Below are positions 1 to 6,366 of a stretch of 13,515 bases of DNA, one piece after another (position 1 is the stretch's first letter; each line of letters starts with the position of its first letter). The DNA comes from Thermoplasmata archaeon (lineage in GTDB: Archaea; Thermoplasmatota; Thermoplasmata; UBA10834), in assembly GCA_022865445.1 (NCBI GenBank), contig JALHSX010000037.1, positions 1 to 13,515 on the forward strand. The letters are read 5' to 3'. The notes under the pieces were generated by a model. That model was not told the DNA's origin. It searched no databases and worked only from the letters and a program-made list of their open reading frames with translations. A program made the translations under genes and the position numbers.

Positions 1-79
1 CTCCAGGGCTGTTGCTGGCTTTCCTCCATTGCTCAACGAACCTGTCGATGGAGGCAAATGTTGCTCGTGTGATGGTCAT
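1..79 (-). CDS. Possible 5' end of a gene running off the left edge
   Basis: Reading leftwards from an ATG at 79 there is an open frame to the window edge, about 26 codons beginning MTITRATFASIDRF. The peptide has a plausible protein composition, but it is too short to assign to a family. A GGGGAA stretch lies a few bases before the ATG and could serve as a weak ribosome binding site. The same frame stays open upstream of the ATG, so the start is uncertain. If real, it is divergent from the RNase H gene. It may equally be chance. I do not recognise it. Confidence 0.25.
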   Translation of the reverse strand, partial: MTITRATFASIDRFVEQWRKASNSPG

Positions 80-203
80 GCCATTCCCCGAACCGCATCG
101 CCTTTCCTCCCTTTGGTCTTTTCCGAGGCGATGATCAAACCCCTTTGCTCTTCTCTCCCTATGCCAATGGATGGACAACAAACCAGAGTTGGAATCGCGG
201 CAC

Positions 204-212
204 AAAGATTAA
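204..212 (+). promoter_or_regulatory. Weak TATA-like element before RNase HI
   Basis: AAAGATTAA lies about 45 nt before the TTG start at 257. It would place transcription initiation near 235 with a leader of about 20 nt, which leaves room for the GGTAAGGAG ribosome binding site at 244-252. The match is loose. The rest of 80-256 shows no convincing gene or repeat on either strand. Confidence 0.25.
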
Positions 213-256
213 GTGGATTCCGATTCGTCTGCGAACTCACAGAGGTAAGGAGAACT

Positions 257-673
257 TTGACAGAATTTTCAGTCTACACAGATGGCGCGTCGAGGGGGAA
301 CCCAGGCCCTTCGGCCATCAGCTACGCCATGTATGATTTCACGGGCCAGCTGATCGAAAAGGGCGCGAAGTGCATCGGCAAGCATACGAACAGCGAGGCG
401 GAGTACGAGGCGCTCCTGTGGGCGACGGAGAAGGTCAGGGAGAGGACCTGCGACCATCTGAAACTCTTCTCCGACAGCGAGTTCATGGTAAAACAGATCA
501 ACGGAGAATACAAGGCCAGCAACGAACGGATGAAGAAGTACCTGGCGATGGCCCTCGCAAACAAGAAACTCTTCACAACCTTCAAGGTACGGCACGTGCC
601 TCGCGACAATCCGAGAATACAGCTAGTGGATCAGCTCGCGAACGATGCATTGGACAGAGAACATCCCGGATGA
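257..673 (+). CDS. rnhA: Ribonuclease HI
   Basis: This enzyme cleaves the RNA strand of RNA-DNA hybrids in the cytoplasm, removing primers and R-loops. The product is 138 residues, close to the compact archaeal forms and slightly shorter than the roughly 155-residue E. coli enzyme. All four catalytic acids are visible: Asp9 in YTDGASRGNPGP, Glu49 in TNSEAEYEAL, Asp73 in FSDSEF and Asp125 in VDQLANDAL. The frame is open upstream to position 29, but that upstream translation does not look like protein. The TTG at 257 is chosen because the family begins with a few residues before the first strand and because GGTAAGGAG sits just ahead of it. It stands alone on its strand and ends about 90 nt before the 3' end of the convergent tRNA gene. 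Identity is firm; the start is likely. Confidence 0.9.
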   Translation: MTEFSVYTDGASRGNPGPSAISYAMYDFTGQLIEKGAKCIGKHTNSEAEYEALLWATEKVRERTCDHLKLFSDSEFMVKQINGEYKASNERMKKYLAMALANKKLFTTFKVRHVPRDNPRIQLVDQLANDALDREHPG

Positions 674-763
674 TCTCGAGTTCTTTGAATCGCGATTCAC
701 AGTCCGCGGCCTCAATCACCGGTGTATAGTAGAGAGAGTGATGAGATGCGTGAAGAGAAGAAG

Positions 764-856
764 TAGCCCCGGGAGGATTCGAACCTCCGTCGCAAGATCT
801 CTCTTTGCGAGAAGCAATCCAGAGTCTCGCATGATTGACCGCTACACCACGGGGCT
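764..856 (-). tRNA. tRNA-Gln (anticodon CUG) with a 20-nt intron
   Basis: The minus strand folds into a full cloverleaf. The acceptor stem AGCCCCG pairs with CGGGGCT, followed by discriminator A. The T arm is GGAGG-TTCGAAT-CCTCC. The anticodon stem is CGAGA with TCTTG, including one G-U pair. After intron removal the anticodon loop reads CUCUGGA, giving anticodon CUG. The A1 start and A73 discriminator are typical of archaeal tRNA-Gln. The D stem is weak, with G-U and U-U positions. CCA is not encoded, so it must be added by the CCA-adding enzyme. The mature length is 73 nt. Downstream on the minus strand (763 to 748) is a pyrimidine-rich stretch, CTTCTTCTCTTC, which may help termination. Confidence 0.96.
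799..818 (-). other. tRNA-Gln intron with canonical bulge-helix-bulge
   Basis: The intron lies between G37 and A38. The four bases CUCU (32-35) pair with AGAG in the 3' part of the intron to form the central 4-bp helix. This helix is flanked by two 3-nt bulges, GG^A and AG^A (^ = cut). Inside the intron UUGC pairs with GCAA around a UUCUC loop. This is the standard substrate of the archaeal tRNA splicing endonuclease, and the intron is near the small end of the usual size range. Confidence 0.93.
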
Positions 857-886
857 TTGTCAGCGGAAATCGCTATTCCGCTACTG

Positions 887-895
887 ATATTTAAT
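887..895. promoter_or_regulatory. AT-rich TATA-like box between tRNA-Gln and the nucleotidyltransferase
   Basis: ATATTTAAT reads ATTAAATAT on the other strand, so it is close to a TATA box in both directions. It sits about 35 nt before the tRNA 5' end on the minus strand. On the plus strand it would place initiation near 915-922, before the ATG at 954 but after the ATG at 894. It may serve either gene or both. Confidence 0.5.
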
Positions 896-953
896 GGGTG
901 AGAACGGACACCACCTTCATATTCTCATCAGACCCTCAGGACCTAGGCTGGAC

Positions 954-1706
954 ATGAACCACAAGGAGAGGGTGGTAGCCTGTCGAGAGGTGTCCGAGAG
1001 GTTGCTAAGAAGATACTATCACGATATTATTGCGACCGCGGTCGTGGGATCCGTCGCTCGAGGAGATGACCGCGAGTACTCAGACATAGATTTCCAGGTA
1101 CTCGTTCGGAAGGGTTCCAATCTTCGATCGCACTCGTTCGTCCTCAACAACTGCCTGTTCTCGGTCAACGTGCGGACAGATGCTGATTGGAGAGAAGAGC
1201 TGACGCAAGGGGACGACCACCTGCCCCTCGCGATAGGCTCACTGATGAATGTTCTGCCAGCCCACGATCCTACGGGGGCGTTCGCGCGGCTGAAGAGCCT
1301 AGCATCAAGTGTCCCAGGCGAGGCTTGGAAGAACGGTGTCCGCGAGGGCATCTCAGGAATATGCGAGGACTTGGGAAGGGTCAGGAACTTCTACGCGGCC
1401 CAGGACTGGGACAGCTTCAGGATGATGTCGGGATCCGTCGCGACCAGCACCGCTCTGACATACGCCAACCTGACCCGACAGGTCCTCCAGACCGAAAAGG
1501 ACCTCACGAAGGTCTTCGAAAACGAAGACGGGTCGAACATGGAAGCCGCTCGAGCGTTCAGAGTGGCTGCGAGGCTGGAAATCGGCGAAGATGTCGACGT
1601 CATGGAGGCGCTGAACTTTCTCGGGGACTTCCTGTTCCGGGAGGCCGCGAAGCAGTCTGCATTGCCGGATGTCTTCAAGTCAGCCCGAAACTACAACCCG
1701 CCGTAA
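954..1706 (+). CDS. Nucleotidyltransferase resembling kanamycin nucleotidyltransferase
   Basis: The 250-residue product has the polymerase-beta-type nucleotidyltransferase core. VVGSVARG (31-37, GS at 32-33) is followed by SDID, with metal-ligand aspartates Asp44 and Asp46. Recalled against kanamycin nucleotidyltransferase ANT(4'), the resemblance runs well beyond the core. The N-terminal helix, the PLxxGxxxxxLPxxD segment (91-105) and a helix with EDLGRVRN (138-145) match in order and spacing; that helix carries the likely catalytic Glu. The enzyme would move an AMP or NMP group onto a small molecule, but the substrate is unknown and resistance is not established. The frame is open back to an ATG at 894. 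The ATG at 954 is preferred because it fits the family N-terminus and lies downstream of the TATA-like box. It converges on adk with 11 nt between stops. Confidence 0.75.
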   Translation: MNHKERVVACREVSERLLRRYYHDIIATAVVGSVARGDDREYSDIDFQVLVRKGSNLRSHSFVLNNCLFSVNVRTDADWREELTQGDDHLPLAIGSLMNVLPAHDPTGAFARLKSLASSVPGEAWKNGVREGISGICEDLGRVRNFYAAQDWDSFRMMSGSVATSTALTYANLTRQVLQTEKDLTKVFENEDGSNMEAARAFRVAARLEIGEDVDVMEALNFLGDFLFREAAKQSALPDVFKSARNYNPP

Positions 1707-1717
1707 GACGGCGACAT

Positions 1718-2356
1718 TCACTTCTTGAGGTGCGAGATGGCTTTGACCATCTGTGCGAAGACCGCGTCGATCCCGCCAGAGCCATCGATGTCCACGAGCT
1801 TCCCCTTCTTCCGGTAGTACTCGACGAGCGGGGCGGTCTGCTCCTGATAGACCTTGAGCCTGTTCCTGACGGTCTCCTCTTTGTCGTCATCCCTCTGAAT
1901 GAGCTTAGAACCGCACTTCTCGCATATCCCTTCGTTCATTGGCGGGTTGAACTTTATGTGATACACGGCAGAGCACTTCGGGCAAGTCCTCCTGCCCACA
2001 GCGCGCTCGACAAGCGACTCGAAGTCGACCACGATGCTGAGCACGAGGTCTATGTCTGTCATCCTTTCGAGTTCCTTGGCCTGGCCCATGGTCCTCGGGA
2101 AGCCGTCCAAGAGGAAGCCGTTCTTGCAGTCCGGTTTGGCGACTCGCTCCTTGATAAGTTGGACGATCACTTCATCAGGCCCGAGCTTGCCCTGGTCGAG
2201 ATAGGACTTGATCTTGAGGCCCAGAGGGGTCTTGTCGGCAACTGCTTTTCTTAGAAGGTCGCCCGTGGCGACCTGGGGTATGCCGTACTGCTTCGACAGC
2301 TTCTGTGCCTGGGTACCTTTGCCAGCGCTTGGCGGACCGAATATGACGAGCTTCAT
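1718..2356 (-). CDS. adk: Adenylate kinase, bacterial type with zinc-binding LID
   Basis: It interconverts ATP + AMP and 2 ADP in the cytoplasm. The 212-residue product opens with the P-loop GPPSAGKGT (7-15). The AMP-binding TGDLLR (31-36) and DGFPRT (84-89) follow, then a LID with Cys125/Cys128 and Cys145/Cys148 arranged as CPKC and CEKC, the zinc-binding form of the long bacterial-type enzyme. RRDDDKEETV-type LID residues appear as QRDDDKEETVRNRL. The ATG at 2356 is chosen over an in-frame ATG at 2377: the P-loop should start within a few residues, and a TATA-like box at 2389-2396 predicts initiation near 2365. Many euryarchaea use an unrelated short AdkA, so this form probably has bacterial affinity. 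It is divergent from the FAD oxidase gene. Confidence 0.95.
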   Translation of the reverse strand: MKLVIFGPPSAGKGTQAQKLSKQYGIPQVATGDLLRKAVADKTPLGLKIKSYLDQGKLGPDEVIVQLIKERVAKPDCKNGFLLDGFPRTMGQAKELERMTDIDLVLSIVVDFESLVERAVGRRTCPKCSAVYHIKFNPPMNEGICEKCGSKLIQRDDDKEETVRNRLKVYQEQTAPLVEYYRKKGKLVDIDGSGGIDAVFAQMVKAISHLKK

Positions 2357-2388
2357 GCTCACAACCAGTCGATGCATCTAGCAGCGGG

Positions 2389-2396
2389 TACTTATT
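2389..2396 (-). promoter_or_regulatory. TATA-like box of adk
   Basis: The minus strand reads AATAAGTA, about 33 nt before the chosen adk ATG at 2356. Initiation would fall near 2365, giving a short leader and excluding the upstream ATG at 2377. Confidence 0.5.
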
Positions 2397-2415
2397 CGTT
2401 GCCGAGAAGCTTTCC

Positions 2416-2429
2416 GCGTGTCGACACGC
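2416..2429. promoter_or_regulatory. Perfect 14-bp palindrome in the adk/FAD-oxidase divergent region
   Basis: GCGTGTCGACACGC is a perfect inverted repeat with no spacer. It lies about 20 nt upstream of each of the two divergent TATA-like boxes (2389-2396 and 2451-2464). That is the place for a dimeric activator or repressor site. No binding protein can be named from the sequence. Confidence 0.4.
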
Positions 2430-2450
2430 CATGGATGTCGATTGCGAGAG

Positions 2451-2464
2451 AAAATATCTTTATG
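2451..2464 (+). promoter_or_regulatory. TATA-like region of the FAD oxidase
   Basis: AAAATATCTTTATG is the only AT-rich block before the ATG at 2498. It predicts initiation around 2481-2488 and a leader of 10-17 nt. Confidence 0.45.
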
Positions 2465-2497
2465 CGGCCGGCGGCATTAGCCACGCTTGGTATTGGC

Positions 2498-3988
2498 ATG
2501 AAGAAGACGGTCCTTGGGGAACTGGAGAAGATTGTCGGAAAAGAGCGCATGTCAGACAAGATCGCCGACCTCTATGTCTACGGCTTCGATGCTTCCATCC
2601 ACCACAAGAATCCGGACGTTGTCGTCAGGCCCGCCAACACGCAAGAGGTCTCTGAGATCGTCAAGCTGGCCAATCGTACAAGGACCCCTATCGTCCCGAG
2701 AGGGGCAGGCACCGCGATGTGCGGTCACACCGTCCCCCTGAAAGGTGGCATCATGGTCGACATGACCTTGATGAACAAGATCAAAGAGGTCAGGGTCGAA
2801 GACCTCTACTGCGTCGTAGAACCTGGCGTTATCTACGACAAGCTCAACGCGGTCCTAAGCAAGAGGGGGTTCTGGTTCCCGACGACCCCGGGGAGCGGCG
2901 AGGCGTGCACGATCGGCGGAATGGTCGTCACCAACGCCTCGGGGATGAGGGCCATCAAGTACGGGGCGACGAGAGACTACGTCCTCGGCCTCGAGGTCGT
3001 GATGCCGACGGGAGATATCATCCACACGGGCACCAGGACACTGAAGAACTCCTCAGGCTACCAGATAGACCGGCTGATGGTCGGGAGCGAGGGCACTCTG
3101 GGCATCGTCACCGAGATCACACTCAAACTGGCGTTCAAGCCGAAAGCGTCGGCCATGACGCTTGCGGCGTTCAAATCCCTCGAGGACGCAGGGAAATGCG
3201 TGTCGAACATCATAGCGAAGCCGTTGATGCCGTCTGCGATCGAGCTCATGGACTCAGTATGCATCAAGGCTGTCAACAAGTGCATGAACATCGGCCTCCC
3301 TGATGTCGCAGCCATCTGCATGATAGAGGTGGACGGGCACCCGGTAGCCGTAGAGGACGAGCTCAAGATAGTCGAGGAGATCGCGAGGCAGAGCGGGGCG
3401 ATCTCGACCGAGGCTTCGAGGGACAAGAAGAAGATCGACTACTGGACCTATGCCAGGAAGTGCATCATGCCCTCTCTGAGCAGGTACGGCGAGAAGTTCG
3501 TGTCCGTCGCCCTCGCGGATGATATGTCCGTCCCGATATCCAAGATACCGGAGGCCGTTGTCGCATTCCAGAAGATCGCAGAGCAGAACGGCGTGATCAT
3601 CGGGACCTACGGACACTCTGCCGACGGCAACCTGCACACCAAGATGCTCGTGGAGCCGGGCTCGGACGATAGCTGGAGAAGGGGCGAGAAGGCGGTCGGC
3701 CAGATCTACGACAAGGTCCTGGAACTCGGAGGGACCGTCACCGGTGAGCACGGCGTGGCGATCACGAAGGCGCCGTACATGAAGAAGGAGCGGGCAGATT
3801 CGCTCGAAACGATGAGGAGGATCAAGAAGGCCCTGGACCCGAAGAACATCATGAACCCGGGAAAGATGTTCGACTGGGAGGGGAACATTATCGCACACCT
3901 AAGGTACCCGGCGTTCGTTGAGACCGAAGGGTGCATGCCCTCGAAAGCCTGTGAGAGCCCGTCGGACCAGCACGCCGGTGGCAAGTAG
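2498..3988 (+). CDS. FAD-linked oxidase, glycolate oxidase GlcD / D-lactate dehydrogenase family
   Basis: A 496-residue flavoprotein of the vanillyl-alcohol-oxidase superfamily that probably oxidises a D-2-hydroxy acid such as D-lactate or glycolate. The N-terminal FAD_binding_4 domain shows VVVRPANTQEV (41-51), the pyrophosphate-binding PRGAGTAMCGH (67-77) and GSEGTLGIVTEITL (196-209). The C-terminal FAD-oxidase domain shows YGHSADGNLH (371-380), with the two family histidines, and TGEHG (415-419). The ATG at 2498 fits the family N-terminus; an in-frame ATG at 2372 would add a non-homologous 42 residues and start upstream of the promoter. A tail of about 38 residues after the usual MNPGKMF end carries Cys479 and Cys485, a possible docking segment. 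No GlcF/HdrD-like iron-sulfur subunit adjoins it, so the electron acceptor is unknown. The true substrate cannot be read from sequence. Confidence 0.88.
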   Translation: MKKTVLGELEKIVGKERMSDKIADLYVYGFDASIHHKNPDVVVRPANTQEVSEIVKLANRTRTPIVPRGAGTAMCGHTVPLKGGIMVDMTLMNKIKEVRVEDLYCVVEPGVIYDKLNAVLSKRGFWFPTTPGSGEACTIGGMVVTNASGMRAIKYGATRDYVLGLEVVMPTGDIIHTGTRTLKNSSGYQIDRLMVGSEGTLGIVTEITLKLAFKPKASAMTLAAFKSLEDAGKCVSNIIAKPLMPSAIELMDSVCIKAVNKCMNIGLPDVAAICMIEVDGHPVAVEDELKIVEEIARQSGAISTEASRDKKKIDYWTYARKCIMPSLSRYGEKFVSVALADDMSVPISKIPEAVVAFQKIAEQNGVIIGTYGHSADGNLHTKMLVEPGSDDSWRRGEKAVGQIYDKVLELGGTVTGEHGVAITKAPYMKKERADSLETMRRIKKALDPKNIMNPGKMFDWEGNIIAHLRYPAFVETEGCMPSKACESPSDQHAGGK

Positions 3989-4033
3989 ACTCCATCTGGG
4001 TCCATTCGTCAAACGGTATGTGCGTCGCATAAG

Positions 4034-4041
4034 TTATTTAG
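4034..4041 (+). promoter_or_regulatory. TATA box giving a leaderless transcript
   Basis: TTATTTAG, preceded by CGCATAAG as a possible BRE, is centred about 28 nt before the GTG at 4066. Initiation would fall almost exactly on the start codon. No ribosome binding site is seen, which agrees with a leaderless mRNA. Confidence 0.6.
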
Positions 4042-4065
4042 ATGCATTCAGCATAGCTTCGGCCC

Positions 4066-5994
4066 GTGAACAGAAGGTTCCATCAAGCTCCGAACGTCCT
4101 CTACTGGTGCGACACCTGCAACGTCCCTCTGCTCGGCAAGACTTGCGGAAGGTGCGGGCAGAATGGACACGCTATCGAGCTCTCTCCTCCAGGGGATGTG
4201 CGCTTGGCGTTGGAGGGGACAAAGCGCAGGGTGCGGTACCTGTTCCTCAAACAGTTCGGAGTTCAACAGCTGATACCCGACATCGTCGTGCTCAACAAGA
4301 CCTCGGGAGAGGACAGGGCAGATGAGGTCATAATCAACGGTCGCAAGATCGCTCTACTCACTTACGACCTCGAGAAGCAGGACTATTCGCTCACGCTCAG
4401 AATAGATGGTGCGCGCATGCTCGCGCGCATGAGCCCCAAAAAGTTGATCACGCTCAAGAAGGCCGAAGGCCACATGAAAGGCAACTACCTGCCGAGGGAG
4501 ACCATCGCATCTGCGGATCCTAGCATCAGGGCGGGGGACGAGGTCGTCATCGAGATGGGCAAGTTCATCGGATGCGGCTCTGCCAAGGTCAACGCCGGCG
4601 AGATCAGGTCCTCCGACAAGGGAGTGAAGGTCAGAGACTTCTCGCAGGCAGGACCTCTAGGTCCTGGCAGAAAGGCCTGGACGAAGGACATCATCAAAGC
4701 GAACCTCCCGCACCTGAACGCGAGGCGGGCAAAGGCGGAGCACGAGCTGAAAGACTTACTCGCATCGAACAAGCTCCCGCTAACGGTTTCCTTCAGCGGC
4801 GGAAAGGACAGCCTGGTGGTGCTCGACCTCGTTTCATCCATGACAAAGGACTTGACGGCGATCTTCATCGACACTGGCCTTGAGCATCCGGAGACCAGAG
4901 AATATGTCAACAAGCTTGCGGCCGACAGAGGCGTAAGGCTGCTCACCGCACCTGCCGGAGAAGCGTTCGAGGACAACTTCCCCGCATTCGGTCCTCCGGC
5001 CAAGGATTTCCGCTGGTGCTGCAAGGTATGCAAACTCGCTCCAGTTTCTAGATTGATCGAAGAGAGGTTTCCGCAGGGGACGCTCACAGTCGAGGGGAAC
5101 AGGCGGCTGGAATCCTTCACGCGCGCGTACACTGAACTCGTTCAGGAGAATCCGTTCGTCCCAGGGCAAACGATTGTGAACCCCATAAGAGACTGGACCG
5201 CGCTCGACGTCTGGCTCTACATAATCTGGCGGGAGCTGCCGTACAACAAGCTCTACGACGAGGACATCGAAAGAGTCGGATGTTGGATGTGTCCATCATC
5301 TCTCGCGAGCGAATGCGCGGAGATCTCCCGCCTCAGCCCGGAACTCGCAAAGGCTTGGGAACAGAAGCTTAGAGATTGGGCGGAGGAGAACAAGCTGCCG
5401 AGGGAATTCGTACGATACGGTTTCTGGCGTTGGAAGCAGCTGCCTCCGAAGATGCGCTCGCTCGCAGAGCGGCTGAAGATCGATGTGAGGCCGAAGAGGG
5501 CGGACATTCTAGCGATCCATGTCATCAAGGGCGTCAGCCCGTGCGCGGCTGGCGGCTACTCCGTCGAGGCGGTCCTGAACATGCCCGAGGCGGAGGGGCT
5601 GAAGCAGGTCGCCGAACTCCTGAAAACTGTTGGAGAGGTCAAGCTCGTGGAGGACTTCGGCGTTGCGATGGTCGGCTCGAAGAGGGCAAACGCGAAGGTC
5701 TTCGCAGGAGGACAGATATCCGTGGTCTGCGACACGACGAAGGAGGCCTCGGAGTTCTTCGACAAAGTCGCCAGAGCGGTCCTCCGGGCGAACATGTGCA
5801 CGAAGTGCGGCATCTGCGTCAGGGCCTGCCCGACTGGAGCGATCAAGCTGGACGGACAGATCACCGTCGACGAAAGCAAGTGCAACCTGTGTGGCAAGTG
5901 CGCTGAGAGCTGTGTTGTTGCGCACTACTTCGACAAGCTCGCAGGCGAAGTCTCAATAAGAGATCGCCCGCACGAGAGGAAAGGCAGACGCTGA
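4066..5994 (+). CDS. Zinc ribbon-PUA-PAPS reductase/PP-loop-ferredoxin fusion protein
   Basis: A 642-residue cytoplasmic protein with four parts. (1) Zinc ribbon with Cys15, 18, 27 and 30. (2) A PUA-like RNA-binding domain around 117-193, with the SPK start, the AGDEVVIE core and a KGVKVRDF end. (3) A PAPS-reductase/PP-loop ATP-binding domain at about 238-420, with SGGKDS (244-249), Cys318-Cys319 plus Cys322, and GCWMCP (Cys406, Cys409). (4) A C-terminal ferredoxin with Cys578/581/584/588 and Cys606/609/612/616, for two [4Fe-4S] clusters. The CC...CxxC pair about 87 residues apart is the cluster-binding pattern of APS reductase, but the C-terminal catalytic-Cys segment is not evident. Methanogens carry similar proteins annotated as PAPS reductase. 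The RNA-binding domain suggests a sulfuration role instead. The start is GTG with a TATA box 28 nt upstream. It meets the next, convergent gene with no gap. Confidence 0.85.
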   Translation: MNRRFHQAPNVLYWCDTCNVPLLGKTCGRCGQNGHAIELSPPGDVRLALEGTKRRVRYLFLKQFGVQQLIPDIVVLNKTSGEDRADEVIINGRKIALLTYDLEKQDYSLTLRIDGARMLARMSPKKLITLKKAEGHMKGNYLPRETIASADPSIRAGDEVVIEMGKFIGCGSAKVNAGEIRSSDKGVKVRDFSQAGPLGPGRKAWTKDIIKANLPHLNARRAKAEHELKDLLASNKLPLTVSFSGGKDSLVVLDLVSSMTKDLTAIFIDTGLEHPETREYVNKLAADRGVRLLTAPAGEAFEDNFPAFGPPAKDFRWCCKVCKLAPVSRLIEERFPQGTLTVEGNRRLESFTRAYTELVQENPFVPGQTIVNPIRDWTALDVWLYIIWRELPYNKLYDEDIERVGCWMCPSSLASECAEISRLSPELAKAWEQKLRDWAEENKLPREFVRYGFWRWKQLPPKMRSLAERLKIDVRPKRADILAIHVIKGVSPCAAGGYSVEAVLNMPEAEGLKQVAELLKTVGEVKLVEDFGVAMVGSKRANAKVFAGGQISVVCDTTKEASEFFDKVARAVLRANMCTKCGICVRACPTGAIKLDGQITVDESKCNLCGKCAESCVVAHYFDKLAGEVSIRDRPHERKGRR

Positions 5995-6273
5995 CTACTT
6001 GCCCTCTCTCTTGAGCGACTTCGCAATCTTTAGCGTCTCGGACTTGGCCTTCGACAGGCCCTTCCTGCCTTCGTGAAGTACCGTCCTCACGACTGGCTTG
6101 GCCTCCTTGACGACCATGTCCGTGACTTCGATGCCCTTAACGAGGACCGTCCCTGTCGCTCTGGCCATCCTGTCAACCCCCTTGTTGATGACGCTCTGGC
6201 TCGGGCCCGACCCGCAGTGTGGGCATTCTTTTGCGTTCCCGATCGCTTTACCGCATCTTGCGCACTTGGCCAT
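5995..6273 (-). CDS. Small zinc-ribbon protein of unknown function
   Basis: A 92-residue protein opening with a four-cysteine zinc ribbon, CARC...CPHC (Cys4, Cys7, Cys17, Cys20). It is followed by a segment rich in Val, Lys and Ala that looks helical and ends strongly basic (KIAKSLKREGK). No membrane segment or enzyme motif is visible. It could bind nucleic acid or act as a scaffold, but I cannot assign a function. The ATG at 6273 follows an AGAGGAAGAG purine-rich ribosome binding site. An in-frame ATG at 6300 would lie upstream of the predicted initiation site. Its stop abuts the stop of the convergent PUA/PP-loop gene, and it is divergent from the PrsW-like gene. Confidence 0.72.
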   Translation of the reverse strand: MAKCARCGKAIGNAKECPHCGSGPSQSVINKGVDRMARATGTVLVKGIEVTDMVVKEAKPVVRTVLHEGRKGLSKAKSETLKIAKSLKREGK

Positions 6274-6303
6274 ATTCTCTTCCTCTTGCAGTAACAGCAT
6301 CGA

Positions 6304-6346
6304 CCCACCTCATAAACTTATCACAGAACATCATTATGTAGGTGGG
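6304..6346. promoter_or_regulatory. Divergent promoters with mirrored TATA + AGGTGGG elements
   Basis: On the minus strand the TATA-like AGTTTATG (about 6312-6319) runs directly into AGGTGGG (6310-6304). On the plus strand ATTATGTA (6333-6340) runs into AGGTGGG (6340-6346). The two AGGTGGG copies form an inverted repeat around the promoter pair. The plus-strand box is about 30 nt before the ATG at 6367, compatible with a leaderless mRNA. Confidence 0.5.
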
Positions 6347-6366
6347 AAGGATACGAGCGGGTCAGC

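Noticed and set aside
29..256. In-frame N-terminal extension of RNase HI (76 residues from an ATG at 29)
   Set aside because: The translation has no protein-like pattern, the family does not need it, and a good ribosome binding site precedes the TTG at 257.
954..1706. Toxin-antitoxin MNT/HEPN pair
   Set aside because: No HEPN partner gene adjoins it, and the protein is much longer than MNT antitoxins, with a second domain resembling kanamycin nucleotidyltransferase.
1187..2254. 355-codon plus-strand open frame across the nucleotidyltransferase end and antisense to adk
   Set aside because: It lies over two well-supported genes in other frames; the translation is rich in Arg and Gly with no recognisable domain. 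It is a by-product of GC-rich coding DNA.
3254..3898. 214-codon minus-strand open frame opposite the FAD oxidase
   Set aside because: It is antisense to conserved FAD-oxidase motifs, has no promoter, and the codon pattern is explained by the plus-strand gene.
4485..5132. 215-codon minus-strand open frame opposite the PUA/PP-loop gene
   Set aside because: Ser/Leu/Pro-rich shadow translation without motifs; the plus strand carries SGGKDS and conserved cysteines here.
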